A DNA stretch of 60,198 nucleotides, from assembly GCF_003569765.1 (NCBI RefSeq), contig NZ_QXMG01000037.1, positions 1 to 60,198 of the forward strand, in the 5' to 3' direction. The notes beneath the pieces are model-generated. The model was not told the DNA's origin. It worked only from the letters and a program-made list of their open reading frames with translations, and ran no database searches. Source of the DNA: Caldimonas tepidiphila. GTDB taxonomy: Bacteria > Pseudomonadota > Gammaproteobacteria > Burkholderiales > Burkholderiaceae_C. Of this stretch, positions 23,131 to 32,130 are shown piece after piece; the stretch's first letter is position 1, and each line of letters opens with the position of its first letter. Made by a program: the position numbers and the translations under genes.

Positions 23131-23135
23131 CGGCT

Positions 23136-24236
23136 TCAGGCGGTGTGCGCGCCGATCACCCCGGCGACCAGCGCGTCGGGCGCGCCGCGCACGCCGGCGC
23201 GACCGAGCGCCTCGATGACGACGAAGCGGATCTCGCCCGCCTCGGACTTCTTATCCACGCGCATCAGCTCCATGTAGCGCTCGACGCCGAGCGCCGGTCC
23301 AACGACCGGCAGGCCGGCGCGCTCGACCAGGCGCCGCATGCGCTCGACGAAGTCCGCCGGCATCAAGCCGAGCCGCACCGACAGCTCGCTCGCCATCACC
23401 ATGCCGCAGCCGACCGCCTCGCCGTGCAGCCATTCGCCGTAGCCGAGGCCGGCCTCGATCGCGTGGCCGAAGGTGTGGCCGAAGTTCAGGATCGCGCGCA
23501 GACCGCTCTCCCTCTCGTCCTGGCCCACGACCCAGGCCTTGATCTCGCAGGAGCGCTGCACCGCGTGCGCGAGCGCCGCCTTGTCGCGCGCGCGCATCGC
23601 ATCGAGGTTGGCCTCGATCCAGTCGAGGAAGCCAGCGTCCGCGATCGGCCCGTACTTGATCACCTCGGCGAGGCCCGCCGACAACTCGCGCTCGGGCAGC
23701 GTGTCGAGCGTGTCGAGGTCGGCCAGCACCAGCAGCGGCTGGTAGAAGGCGCCGATCATGTTCTTGCCGAGCGGGTGGTTGATCGCGGTCTTGCCGCCGA
23801 CCGACGAGTCGACCTGCGCGAGCAGCGTGGTCGGCACCTGCACGAAGGGCACGCCGCGCATGTAGCAAGCGGCCGCGAAGCCCGTCATGTCGCCGACCAC
23901 GCCGCCGCCGAGCGCGAACAGCACTGTCTTGCGGTCGCAGCCCTGGCCGAGCAGCGCGTCGAAAATCTGGTTCAGCGAGGCCCAGTCCTTGTGCGCCTCG
24001 CCGTCGGGCAGCCGCACCGACAGCACGCGCTTGAAACGCGCGCCCAACGTCTCGGCAAGCCGCGCCTCGTAGAACGGCGCGACCGTCGTGTTGGTGACGA
24101 TCAGCGCGGTCTGCGCCGCAGGCAGGGCATCGAGGAGCGCCGGCTGCGCCAGCAGGCCGGAGCCGATGTGGATGGGGTAGCTGCGGTCGCCCAGATCGAT
24201 GGCGACAGTCTGGAGGGGGCGAGGTGCACTGCTCAT
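23136..24236 (-). CDS. aroB: 3-dehydroquinate synthase
   Basis: Second step of the shikimate pathway: converts DAHP to 3-dehydroquinate using NAD+ and a divalent metal. The 366-residue protein has the NAD-binding [14 protein letters not shown] and [19 protein letters not shown] segments. Metal-ligand regions are AEVIKYG and [13 protein letters not shown], and HGEAVGCGM follows. The start at 24236 gives the usual short lead into [13 protein letters not shown]. It follows aroK by 25 bases. Confidence 0.97.
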   Translation of the reverse strand: MSSAPRPLQTVAIDLGDRSYPIHIGSGLLAQPALLDALPAAQTALIVTNTTVAPFYEARLAETLGARFKRVLSVRLPDGEAHKDWASLNQIFDALLGQGCDRKTVLFALGGGVVGDMTGFAAACYMRGVPFVQVPTTLLAQVDSSVGGKTAINHPLGKNMIGAFYQPLLVLADLDTLDTLPERELSAGLAEVIKYGPIADAGFLDWIEANLDAMRARDKAALAHAVQRSCEIKAWVVGQDERESGLRAILNFGHTFGHAIEAGLGYGEWLHGEAVGCGMVMASELSVRLGLMPADFVERMRRLVERAGLPVVGPALGVERYMELMRVDKKSEAGEIRFVVIEALGRAGVRGAPDALVAGVIGAHTA

Positions 24237-24261
24237 GATGACGAGCAGTGTAGCGGCGGGC

Positions 24262-24846
24262 TCAGTCTCGATCGCCGGCGGGGCGATCGGGCGCATCCGG
24301 CGGCGCAGGCGGGACGCCCTGCCCGTCGAGCACGCCGCCGAGCTCGAGCTGCATGGCGATCATGTTGACCAGCGTCTGCACCGAGGGCCGGCCGGTGTCG
24401 ACGGTGAAGTGCGCGGTCTCGCGGTAGAGGGGGTCGCGCTGCGCGTAGAGCTCGCGCAGCTTCGCGAGCGGGTCTTTCACCTGCAGCAGCGGGCGCTGCG
24501 TGTCGTGGCGCAGCCGGCGGTAGAGGTCCTCGGGCGTGGAGCGCAGGTAGACCACCGTCGTGTGCTCGCGCAGCGCCTGGCGGTTCGCCTCGCGCAGCAC
24601 GGCGCCGCCGCCGGTGGCCAGCACGATGCGCTCGCGCATAGCCAGTTCCGCGATCACCGCCTGCTCGACATCCCGGAAGGCGACCTCGCCCTCGCGCTCG
24701 AAGTAGGCCCGGATCGAGCAGCCGAGCCGCTCCTCGATCACCGTGTCCGAGTCGAGGAAGGGCCAGCCGAGCCGCCGGGCCAACTGCCGCCCGACGGTGG
24801 ACTTGCCACCGCCGGGGAGGCCGATGAGGGAGAGAGGTGCGGTCAG
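24262..24846 (-). CDS. aroK: Shikimate kinase, non-canonical start
   Basis: Phosphorylates shikimate with ATP. Walker A is GLPGGGKST, the shikimate-binding region is [14 protein letters not shown] and the [11 protein letters not shown] and RPLLQ segments are normal. No ATG, GTG or TTG lies in frame between the upstream TGA (24867-24865) and the Walker A loop. The first in-frame TTG (24783) falls after the P-loop and would remove it. I place the start at CTG 24846, which has GGAG eight bases upstream; ATC 24855 is another option. That gives 194 residues with a Pro/Asp-rich C-terminal tail. The preceding Ig-like lipoprotein gene is in the same frame, separated by that single TGA. Confidence 0.85.
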   Translation of the reverse strand: MTAPLSLIGLPGGGKSTVGRQLARRLGWPFLDSDTVIEERLGCSIRAYFEREGEVAFRDVEQAVIAELAMRERIVLATGGGAVLREANRQALREHTTVVYLRSTPEDLYRRLRHDTQRPLLQVKDPLAKLRELYAQRDPLYRETAHFTVDTGRPSVQTLVNMIAMQLELGGVLDGQGVPPAPPDAPDRPAGDRD

Positions 24847-24864
24847 TTCGATGGCTCCAGAGAA

Positions 24865-26727
24865 TCAACGAGGATTGGCGCACCCACTCAGACCATTACG
24901 AGTGCCCTCCACACCATAACGACTCCTCACGAACGGCGGCTCGCCCTCCTGCTTGGTTGCTTCCGCGGGAACACCCAGCGTATCGATCCAAGTCGCACGG
25001 CCTTCCGTCCCCCCCACCTTACCAGACACGAGGATCTGATACTCCAGCCAACTCGCCAAATTCTGAGGATATTCGATGCGAAGCGTCACCTGCCCTTTTT
25101 CATCCGTCTTGCCATCGGGCGTAAGAATCTTGATGGCCAAGTCCGACTTCGACGGGTCCAGTTTTCCGTTCCCGTTTCCACCGAAGTCCTTGCTGTAATG
25201 AACCACTCCGTCCTTTGTGAGGCTATCTTCTTCGATCTCCCTCACGCCATTTCGATTCCGATCCTCGTTCCAGCAGGCCGCAAATTTATCATTGATCAGC
25301 GGCCCACCCTTTGGATCAAGCACCTGCTGCTCGCTGGTTCGTGGATCTTCAAGATACCAAGCCCTCCCGAAGTCAGGATTTGGCACCGGAAACCCCGTGT
25401 CCGGATCCGTGAGAGCGGGGCGAGAATCCCTGAAGTCTTGAGTAGCGGAACGTACCCAAACCTTATCTTCACCATTAAAGAACCACTCCCCCTTTGCAAA
25501 GCGAAGCAGGTCGACCGAGGCAGCGATCGACACCCCCGGCATCGCATTGCCAGCGGAATCCACCACCTGCACCACGAAATCCTGACCGTAGGTGAGCAAG
25601 TTCGAGATTAACTTGTTATTGGTGCCGACCGTCACAGAAATGGCTTCCGCAACGACAGTCAACGTGGTTGCCGTCTGATTGGGGCATGCGCCGCCGCTCA
25701 AATCCGCGTCCGTATAGCCGTAGCAAGCCCTCACCGTCACACCGTCCGTCGGGCTATAACGTGAGCCCGGGATATAGGCAGCAGTAGCTTCACCGTTCCT
25801 GTCCGAATAGACGATCGTGCTGCCTGTCGTGAAAACGCCATACTTCGTGGCGCCGACCTCTTCAAAACGCACCCTCACGTTCGGAATCGGCTTATTGTCA
25901 GAACCGACAAAAAGCGCCCGGACCGCCGCTTGATTGGAAGTGGAGGATGTATTCATGACGACCACGCTCGGATTGGCCTCGACCGAGGCCGACTTGATCG
26001 AGCCCGCCGGCACCGCATCGATCGTGTTGCTACCCGACTTCATCACCGTCACAGCCTCTTCCATCGAGACCCCACCCGCCGATGCAATAAATCGCACAAC
26101 TCCCTCCTGAGAGGGTGCGGTGTAGCTGAAGGTATAGCCGCCGTTGATGTCGGTATATCCGCTGGAGACGAGGGCACCAGATCGTTCGACCTTGATCGCC
26201 TGCTTCGTCATGGGATTACCGTTGACATCCGTCAATTGATAGATGATCAGCGCCTTGCTGTCGGGGTCGACCACCTTGGGAACTGCGGTGGCCTTGAGCT
26301 TGGCACCGATCACGTCGAACTTTGCCGTACTGGACAGTGTTCCCGACTTCACCGTCACCGTCACAACGCGATTGGAACGTTCCTGCAAGCCCACGAGGAT
26401 GGCTGCCGTCAACTTCCCAGTTTCGTCAGTTTTGCTGGGATAAGGCTCGAGAACCGCCCCTCCATCCACACTTACTGAAACGGCAGTGCCGGGCATCAGG
26501 TTATTCTTTTCATCGGCGGCCCTGACTGTCACATTGACCTTCTCGCCCTCGCTATTACCGACGTTCGTCTTGTCAAGCTGAACGATCAGCTTGGCAACGG
26601 GTAAATCGACAGGGTTCTCCGGATTTTTACTCACAGGCTTGCCTGGAACCGGCACACTCCCTCCCCCTCCACAGGCGACCAGTCCCAGCGCCAATGCGCT
26701 TGCAGCCAACCATCCAACAATTTTCAT
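24865..26727 (-). CDS. Ig-like domain lipoprotein in the pilus operon
   Basis: The 620-residue protein has a lipoprotein signal (KIVGWLAASALALGLVAC, Cys19, followed by Gly, so outer-membrane sorting is expected). A series of invasin-like bacterial Ig domains follows: about residues 45-140, 145-235, 248-366 and from 367. Recurrent signs are AKLIVQLDKTNV, GTAVSVSVDGGAVL, DETGKLTAAI and DINGGYTFSYTAP. Around 487-525 are two calcium-loop-like stretches (DRNRNG with a late Glu; GNGNGKLD). ATG 26727 was chosen for AGAGGGG seven bases upstream; an earlier ATG at 26766 overlaps the pilQ stop. Base composition is lower in GC than the neighbours (hand counts: 52% at 25261-25320 against 75% at 24481-24540 in aroK). 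Function is unknown; a PilQ- or pilus-associated surface role is inferred from position. Confidence 0.8.
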   Translation of the reverse strand: MKIVGWLAASALALGLVACGGGGSVPVPGKPVSKNPENPVDLPVAKLIVQLDKTNVGNSEGEKVNVTVRAADEKNNLMPGTAVSVSVDGGAVLEPYPSKTDETGKLTAAILVGLQERSNRVVTVTVKSGTLSSTAKFDVIGAKLKATAVPKVVDPDSKALIIYQLTDVNGNPMTKQAIKVERSGALVSSGYTDINGGYTFSYTAPSQEGVVRFIASAGGVSMEEAVTVMKSGSNTIDAVPAGSIKSASVEANPSVVVMNTSSTSNQAAVRALFVGSDNKPIPNVRVRFEEVGATKYGVFTTGSTIVYSDRNGEATAAYIPGSRYSPTDGVTVRACYGYTDADLSGGACPNQTATTLTVVAEAISVTVGTNNKLISNLLTYGQDFVVQVVDSAGNAMPGVSIAASVDLLRFAKGEWFFNGEDKVWVRSATQDFRDSRPALTDPDTGFPVPNPDFGRAWYLEDPRTSEQQVLDPKGGPLINDKFAACWNEDRNRNGVREIEEDSLTKDGVVHYSKDFGGNGNGKLDPSKSDLAIKILTPDGKTDEKGQVTLRIEYPQNLASWLEYQILVSGKVGGTEGRATWIDTLGVPAEATKQEGEPPFVRSRYGVEGTRNGLSGCANPR

Positions 26728-26762
26728 TTGCAAGCCCCTCTGCATTCCTTGTTCGTTCTCAT

Positions 26763-28910
26763 TCATCGCGCCGCCGTCCGTTCAGACACGATCTTCGGCG
26801 TGATGAAGATCAGCAGTTCCTTCTTCTCGGACGAGCGCGTGCGGGTCTTGAAGAGATAGCCTAGAGCCGGGATATCCCCCAACAGGGGCACCTTGGTCTC
26901 GGTATTGCGCTCCTCCATCGTAAAGATGCCGCCGATCACCACCGTGCCGCCGTTCTCCACCAGCACCTGCGTCTTCACGTGCTTGGTATCGATTGCAAAG
27001 CCTGCCGCCGTCTGCTGGCCAACGCTGTCCTTGTTAACGTCCACATCCATGATCACGTTACCTTCGGGCGTGATCTGCGGCACCACCTCCAGTTTGAGAT
27101 TGGCCTTCTTGAACTGCACCTGCGTTGCGCCACTGGAGGTCGCTGCTTGATAGGGCAATTCGGTGCCCTGCTCGATCAGCGCCTTGACCTGGTCGGCCGT
27201 AATGACTCGGGGGCTGGAGACGATCTTGCCCTTCCCGTCGGCCTCGAGCGCGGAAAGCTCGAGATTCAGGAAACGCTGCGCCGAGGCGTTGAACAGCGAC
27301 AGCGCAAAGGTGGCGGGGTTGTAACCTCCTAAGCCGACTGCGGGTAGGGTGAAGAACTGAGCGTCCCCAGTCGTCGTGGAGGATGAGCCGCCTTGGCCGG
27401 TGGCGATGCCAACCGCACCATAATTGGCTCCCAGCGCAACGCGGTTGCCTTCACCTACTGGATACCCGGTCAAGGTGCCTGTATTTGCCTGTTTCAGGTC
27501 TGTGGCACCGAGTTTCACCCCCAGCGATCGGCCGAAGGAATCATTGGCTTCGACGATACGCGCCTCGATGAGCACCTGACGCACCGGGATGTCGATCTTC
27601 GAGATCAGGCGCTGGATCTCCTCGAGCTTGGAGGGGATGTCGGTGATGAAGAGCTGGTTGGTACGGGTCTCGGCGATCACGCTGCCGCGGTTGGTCAGGA
27701 TGCGTGCCCCGGCACCGTCGCCCCCGCCCTCGCCGACGAGGCCCTTGGCGACCTGCTCCGCCTTGCTGTAGTTGAGCTGGAAGGACTGGGTGCGCACCGG
27801 TTCGAGCGCCGCGAGCTGCGCCTGGGACTCGAGCTCGAGCTTCTCCTTGGCTGCGATCTCGTCCTTGGGCGCGATCCACAGCACGTTGCCGGACTTGCGC
27901 ACGCCGAGGTTCTTGGCCTGCAGGATGATGTCGAGCGCCTGGTCCCAGGGCACGTCCTTCAGGCGCAGCGTGACGTTGCCGGTCACGCTGTCGCTGGTGA
28001 CGACGTTGAAGTTCGTGAAGTCGGCGATGACCTGCAGCAGCGAGCGGACCTCGATGTTCTGGAAGTTCAGCGACAGCTTCTCGCCGTTGTAGCCGGACCC
28101 CTGCACGAGCTTGTTGGGGTCCTCCTTGCGCGTGCGCACCTCCAGCACGAACTGGTTGTCGCTCTGGTAGGCGCTGTGCTCCCAGTTGCCACGCGGCTCG
28201 ACGACCATGCGTACCCGGTCGCCCGACTGCGAGGCGGAGATGTTCTGCACGGGGGTGCCGAAATCGCTCACGTCGAGCCGGCGGCGCAGTTTCTCCGGCA
28301 GCGAGGAGCGCAGGAACTCGACCACCAGGCTCTGGCCCTGCTGGCTGATGTCGACGCCGACCTGGTTGTTGGGCAGGTCGACCACCACGCGGCCGGCGCC
28401 CTCCTGGCCGCGGCGGAAGTCGATGTCGCGCAGCGCCACCGTGTCGCGATTGAGGCTCTCGGCGAAGTGCAGCGGCTCGCCGCCCTTCGCGGCCGCCGCC
28501 TCGGCGCTCTTGTCGAGCACCAGCAGCAGCACCTTGCCCTGGACCTGTGCGCGATAGCTGGCGGCCTGCTTCAGGTTGAGCACCAGGCGGGTGCGCTCGC
28601 CGGACTGCGCGATGTTCACGGAGCGCAGGTTGCCCTGGTTGAGATCCACGTTGGGCCGCCCGATGCCGTTGGCCACGCCGGGCAGGTCGATCGCGATGCG
28701 CGGCGGCGCCTGGATGGCGAAGCCGTTCGGAACGGTTGCCAGCGGCTCGGCGAGCTCGACGCGGACCACGTCGGCTCCGAACTGCTGGCTGCTCTGGATG
28801 GAGCGCACGCTGTTCTGCGCCCAGGAGGGCAGCGGGGAGAGCAGCACGGCGCAAGCGAGGGCTGCGGCCCGCAGTGAGATCAGCACCTGGCTCTTTTGCA
28901 TTTTCTTCAT
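26763..28910 (-). CDS. pilQ: Type IV pilus secretin PilQ
   Basis: Forms the outer-membrane ring through which the type IV pilus passes. The 715-residue protein has a signal peptide (cut after SWA, about residue 31), two N-terminal AMIN domains (residues about 40-130 and 150-240), an STN/N0 domain (LSLNFQNIEVRSLLQVIADF), an N1 domain and the secretin core. The core includes VLIEARIVEAND, VSSPRVITADQ, GTELPYQ, VENGGTVVIGGIF and VPLLGDIPALGYLF. The ATG overlaps the pilP stop (ATGA). The stop overlaps a possible ATG of the downstream lipoprotein gene. Confidence 0.96.
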   Translation of the reverse strand: MKKMQKSQVLISLRAAALACAVLLSPLPSWAQNSVRSIQSSQQFGADVVRVELAEPLATVPNGFAIQAPPRIAIDLPGVANGIGRPNVDLNQGNLRSVNIAQSGERTRLVLNLKQAASYRAQVQGKVLLLVLDKSAEAAAAKGGEPLHFAESLNRDTVALRDIDFRRGQEGAGRVVVDLPNNQVGVDISQQGQSLVVEFLRSSLPEKLRRRLDVSDFGTPVQNISASQSGDRVRMVVEPRGNWEHSAYQSDNQFVLEVRTRKEDPNKLVQGSGYNGEKLSLNFQNIEVRSLLQVIADFTNFNVVTSDSVTGNVTLRLKDVPWDQALDIILQAKNLGVRKSGNVLWIAPKDEIAAKEKLELESQAQLAALEPVRTQSFQLNYSKAEQVAKGLVGEGGGDGAGARILTNRGSVIAETRTNQLFITDIPSKLEEIQRLISKIDIPVRQVLIEARIVEANDSFGRSLGVKLGATDLKQANTGTLTGYPVGEGNRVALGANYGAVGIATGQGGSSSTTTGDAQFFTLPAVGLGGYNPATFALSLFNASAQRFLNLELSALEADGKGKIVSSPRVITADQVKALIEQGTELPYQAATSSGATQVQFKKANLKLEVVPQITPEGNVIMDVDVNKDSVGQQTAAGFAIDTKHVKTQVLVENGGTVVIGGIFTMEERNTETKVPLLGDIPALGYLFKTRTRSSEKKELLIFITPKIVSERTAAR

Positions 28911-29458
28911 CGTGCTTGCTCTTGAAGCTGGAGACTGGCCGGACGCTCGATCCACTCGCCGGCGCCGTCCTGAACGATCTCCCGCAGGGAAATCTCGGTT
29001 TCCGTGATCTGGGTGATGCGGCCGTAGTTCTGGCCGAGGTAGTTGCCCACCCGCACCTGGTACAGCAGGGTGTCCACCTTCAGCAGCGCCTGATGCTGCC
29101 CCTGCCGGACCACGCTGCCGACCATGGTCATGTTGTCGAGCGGATAGGCCTCGAGCGGCTCGCGTCGGCGCTGGAGCTCGCCGGCGAGCAGCGAGTTGGG
29201 CTGGCGGTCGTCCTGCTTGAGGGCGACCAGCAGCTTCTGGCGGCTGAAGGGCTCGACGGCCGAAGCGGTGTCGTAGGTCTGCGGGTCGAACTTCTTCGGC
29301 GGCTCGATCGGCTTGACGCTCGGCTTGACTTCGAGGCGCTGCTGCTCGATCCAGGACTGCAGGTCGTCCTGCCCGCTGCTGCAGCCCCCCAGCAGCAGCG
29401 CCACGAGCGGAAGGCCTTTCAGTACTCGCAGGCAGCGGAATTCCGGCATACGTCGCAT
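28907..29458 (-). CDS. pilP: Type IV pilus assembly lipoprotein PilP
   Basis: Inner-membrane lipoprotein linking the PilMNO platform to the PilQ secretin. The 183-residue protein has lipobox LGGC near residue 26, a Pro-rich linker (KPIEPPKKFDPQTY) and the PilP beta domain (MTMVGSVVRQGQHQALLKV, YLGQNYGRITQI, SLREIVQDGAGEW). ATG 29458 overlaps the pilO stop by one base and has GAGG five bases upstream. GTG 29461 directly before it is an alternative. Confidence 0.95.
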   Translation of the reverse strand: MRRMPEFRCLRVLKGLPLVALLLGGCSSGQDDLQSWIEQQRLEVKPSVKPIEPPKKFDPQTYDTASAVEPFSRQKLLVALKQDDRQPNSLLAGELQRRREPLEAYPLDNMTMVGSVVRQGQHQALLKVDTLLYQVRVGNYLGQNYGRITQITETEISLREIVQDGAGEWIERPASLQLQEQAR

Positions 29459-30186
29459 CACTTCCTCGCTCCCTGGGCATCACCGCCCTTGGCAGTCGCC
29501 TTGCGCTGAGCCTCGACCTCGGCAGGGTCGAGATAGCGATAGGTGCGTGCCGTGGCCTCCATCGAGAGCGCCCCCCCGCTGTCGCGCAGTGCTGCGCCAC
29601 CTCCGCCAGCACTCGCCCCCTGCATCGAGAGGTTCAGACCGTGCAAAGTGACGATCCGCGACAGGCTCGCCACATCGGCGGCAAAAGCGCCGACATCGTG
29701 GTATTGACCGGTCACCTTGATGGAGATCGGCAGCTCGGCGTAGTAATCCTTCACCGCCACCGAACCCGGACGGAAGAGCTCGAACTGCAGCGAGCGCCCG
29801 AGACCTGCCTGGTTGATGTCGGACAGCAGTGCATCCATCTCCGCCTTGCCCGGCAGCTGGCGCTCGAGCTGCGTGACGTATTCCTGCACCTGCAGCTTCT
29901 GCTTGCGCAGCTCGCCCAGGTTCACCGCTTGGCCGAGCTTGTCGCGGTACTGCGACTTCAGTACGGGCTCGCGGTTGTGCTCGGCCTCGAGGATGTCGGC
30001 CTCCCCGGTCAGCACCAGCGTCCAGCAGAGCGCGACGGCGCCGGCGGTGGCGGCCGCGCAGGCCATCACCTTCGGAGCCAGCGGCCATTGGCCCGGCTCC
30101 TTGGGATCGAGGTCCTGGAACTGGGACTGCAGCTCCGCAAAGGCCTGATTCAGGTCCACCTTGGGTATCGTGATTTTCTTTGCCAT
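29458..30186 (-). CDS. pilO: Type IV pilus inner-membrane protein PilO
   Basis: Bitopic protein that pairs with PilN in the alignment complex of the pilus machine. The 242-residue protein has an amphipathic N-terminus (VDLNQAFAELQSQFQDLD), one membrane helix (MACAAATAGAVALCWTLVL), a coiled-coil stretch (REPVLKSQYRDKLGQAVNLGELRKQ) and a ferredoxin-like PilO domain (YAELPISIKVTGQYHDVGAFAADVASL). A Gly/Ala-rich tail follows. It lies 15 bases after pilN. Confidence 0.95.
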   Translation of the reverse strand: MAKKITIPKVDLNQAFAELQSQFQDLDPKEPGQWPLAPKVMACAAATAGAVALCWTLVLTGEADILEAEHNREPVLKSQYRDKLGQAVNLGELRKQKLQVQEYVTQLERQLPGKAEMDALLSDINQAGLGRSLQFELFRPGSVAVKDYYAELPISIKVTGQYHDVGAFAADVASLSRIVTLHGLNLSMQGASAGGGGAALRDSGGALSMEATARTYRYLDPAEVEAQRKATAKGGDAQGARK

Positions 30187-30201
30187 GCCGATACCGCTTC
30201 T

Positions 30202-30816
30202 TCAGGACTTCTGCGCCACCGTGGCAGGGGCGCCCGGATTTGCGGGCTCCGGAGTGCCGGGCTTCTTCAGCGACACCCGCATCGAGAACTCGAACAGGCG
30301 TTTCTGCTCGCGCTGCGACACCTGCATGTTCGTCGCCTTGACCTCGACCAACTCGGGCTTCTCGAGCCACTCGGAGTGGTAGCCAGTGTTGCGCAGCAAC
30401 TCGGAGACACGCTCGTTGCTGTGCGCCACGCCGGCGAGCGTGACCACCTGCCCCTCCTGGCGCAGCGAGGTCAGGTAGACGCCCTCGGGCGTCTGGCGCA
30501 CCAGTTCGTTGAGCAGGTGCACCGGCATGTTGCGGTCGGTCTGGAGATCCTCGACCGCCTTCTGGCGCGCCTTGAGCGCCTCGATCTCCGCGCGCAGCGT
30601 CGCGATGTCCTTGATCTCGGTATCCAGCTTGGCGATCTCCGCCTCCATGAACTGGTTACGTTCCTGCTGCGCGGAAATCATTTGTTGCAGGTAGACGTAC
30701 CAGAGCGCGGAAACGAGCAGTCCCCCGAGCGCGGAAAGCCCGAGGAGGGTGAAGAACGCCTGCTTGCGGCGCCTGCGCTTCTCCGCCCGGTGGGGCAGCA
30801 GATTGATCAGGATCAT
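30202..30816 (-). CDS. pilN: Type IV pilus inner-membrane protein PilN
   Basis: Binds PilM in the cytoplasm through its N-terminus and PilO in the periplasm. The signature ILINLLPHRAEKRRRRKQAFF is at residues 2-22. One membrane helix follows (LLGLSALGGLLVSALWYVYL), then a coiled coil (about residues 50-90) and the PilN domain (GVYLTSLRQEGQVVTLAGVA). The length is 204 residues. The ATG overlaps the pilM stop (ATGA). Confidence 0.96.
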   Translation of the reverse strand: MILINLLPHRAEKRRRRKQAFFTLLGLSALGGLLVSALWYVYLQQMISAQQERNQFMEAEIAKLDTEIKDIATLRAEIEALKARQKAVEDLQTDRNMPVHLLNELVRQTPEGVYLTSLRQEGQVVTLAGVAHSNERVSELLRNTGYHSEWLEKPELVEVKATNMQVSQREQKRLFEFSMRVSLKKPGTPEPANPGAPATVAQKS

Positions 30817-31892
30817 TGCAGGAACCTCCGCATCGCCAGGCCGCAGGCGGTCAGATAGGCCGGCGCGTCACGGCGCAGCTTGCTCTCGCGCAGGCGCGAG
30901 TCGAGCTTCATGCCTTCGAAGGGATTGACGGCCATCGCGGAGAAGCCGGTCTGCGCGGTGACGCTCTCCTTGAGCCCGTTGAGGGCGGCGCAGCCGCCGG
31001 CCAGCATGATGTAGTGCACCTTGTGGTGGGGCGTGCTGGTGAAGAAGTACTGCAGCGCCCGGCCGATTTCCTGCGAGAGGCTCTCGACGAAGGGCTTCAG
31101 GATCGCGCTCTCGTAGTCCTCGGGCAGCTCGCCCGACAGCTTCTTCTGCTCGGCCTCCTCAAGGGAGAAGCCGTACTGGCGCGAGATGATCTGCGTCAGC
31201 TGCGCTCCGCCGAAGGCCTGGTCGCGGTCGTACAGCAGCTCCTCGCCGCGCAGCACCTTGAGGCTGGTGTTCTCGGCGCCGATCTCGAACAGCGCGACCA
31301 GCGTCTCGCCCGCTTCGCTGGGCAGCTCCGCGATCAGCCGCCCCACGGCGAGCCGCGAGGCGTAGGACTCGATGTCGAGCACGACCGGCTTGAGCCCCGC
31401 CGCCTCGGCCAGGCCCTGGCGGTCCTGCACGCGGTCCTTGCGCGAGGCCGCGATCAGCACCTCGATGTCGCCGATGGAGGTGGTGCTCGGCCCGATCACG
31501 CAGAAGTCGAGGCTCACCTCGTCGAGCGAGAAGGGGATGTACTGGTTGGCCTCGGACTCGACCTGCACCTCGAGCTCCTCCTCGCGCAGCCCGGCCGGCA
31601 GCATGATCTTCTTCGTGATGACGGCCGATTGCGGCATCGCGAGCGCCACCTGCTTGGTCCGGGTGCCGCTCTTGGCCACCACCCGGCGCACGGCGTCGGC
31701 CACCTCGTCGAAACGCTCGATCTGGCCGTCGGTGATCCAGCCCTTCTCGAGACTCTCGGTGGCGAAGCGCTCCACCACGTAAGCGCCGCCCGGCTCCTGC
31801 CCCAGCTCGACGAGCTTGACGCTCGAGGAACTGATGTCCAGCCCGATCAGGGGCGGATTCTTGCCGCCCAGCAAGCCGTCAAGAAAGCCCAC
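30813..31892 (-). CDS. pilM: Type IV pilus actin-like protein PilM
   Basis: Cytoplasmic actin-fold ATPase-like scaffold that holds the PilN N-terminus. The protein starts GFLDGLLGGKNPPLIGLDISSSSVKLVEL, and has phosphate-loop segments (FEIGAENTSLKV, MLAGGCAALNGL) and the PilM core (AMPQSAVITKKIMLPAG, ESEANQYIPFSLDEV). GTG 31892 has a GGGGGA ribosome-binding site six bases upstream and gives 359 residues, the family length. A longer frame to 32027 has no family-like N-terminus. First gene of pilMNOPQ, divergent from ponA. Confidence 0.95.
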   Translation of the reverse strand: MGFLDGLLGGKNPPLIGLDISSSSVKLVELGQEPGGAYVVERFATESLEKGWITDGQIERFDEVADAVRRVVAKSGTRTKQVALAMPQSAVITKKIMLPAGLREEELEVQVESEANQYIPFSLDEVSLDFCVIGPSTTSIGDIEVLIAASRKDRVQDRQGLAEAAGLKPVVLDIESYASRLAVGRLIAELPSEAGETLVALFEIGAENTSLKVLRGEELLYDRDQAFGGAQLTQIISRQYGFSLEEAEQKKLSGELPEDYESAILKPFVESLSQEIGRALQYFFTSTPHHKVHYIMLAGGCAALNGLKESVTAQTGFSAMAVNPFEGMKLDSRLRESKLRRDAPAYLTACGLAMRRFLQ

Positions 31893-31926
31893 GGCGTGTC
31901 CCCCAACTCGCAAAAAATGCGCCGAA

Positions 31927-31975
31927 TTGTTAACAAATTGCCGGCATGCTAGCAGTAAAGGCGGGCGCTCAACAA
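31927..31975 (-). promoter_or_regulatory. Candidate pilM promoter with downstream palindrome
   Basis: On the minus strand, TTGTTG (31975-31970), an 18-base spacer and TAGCAT (31951-31946) form a candidate promoter. The ten-base palindrome TTGTTAACAA (31927-31936) would lie just after the predicted start, as an operator would. It is flanked by GCCG and CCGGC. Confidence 0.45.
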
Positions 31976-32100
31976 AGACAAAATCACGATCTGAGCGAGT
32001 GGCAACACACGGACTGCGTCGGCGCAACGCCTCGTGAGCTAGTTCCTGCCGCCCGCTTCCACGTGGGCCCCGGCCACGGAAGGGGCGGGAGACGGCTTCC

Positions 32101-32106
32101 TATAAT
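32101..32106 (+). promoter_or_regulatory. Consensus -10 element for ponA
   Basis: Perfect TATAAT 25 bases before the ponA ATG, in an otherwise GC-rich region. No recognisable -35 hexamer was found at 16-18 bases upstream, so it may depend on an activator. Confidence 0.55.
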
Positions 32107-32130
32107 CCGCCGTTCATCTGGTGGACTGAC

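Noticed and set aside
24199-25611. Plus-strand frame opposite aroK and the Ig-like gene
   Set aside because: Its first half mirrors aroK in antisense and its second half mirrors the Ig-like gene. No independent start or family signal.
31893-32027. N-terminal extension of PilM
   Set aside because: The extension covers the candidate promoter and palindrome and lacks the family N-terminus. GTG 31892 has the good ribosome-binding site.
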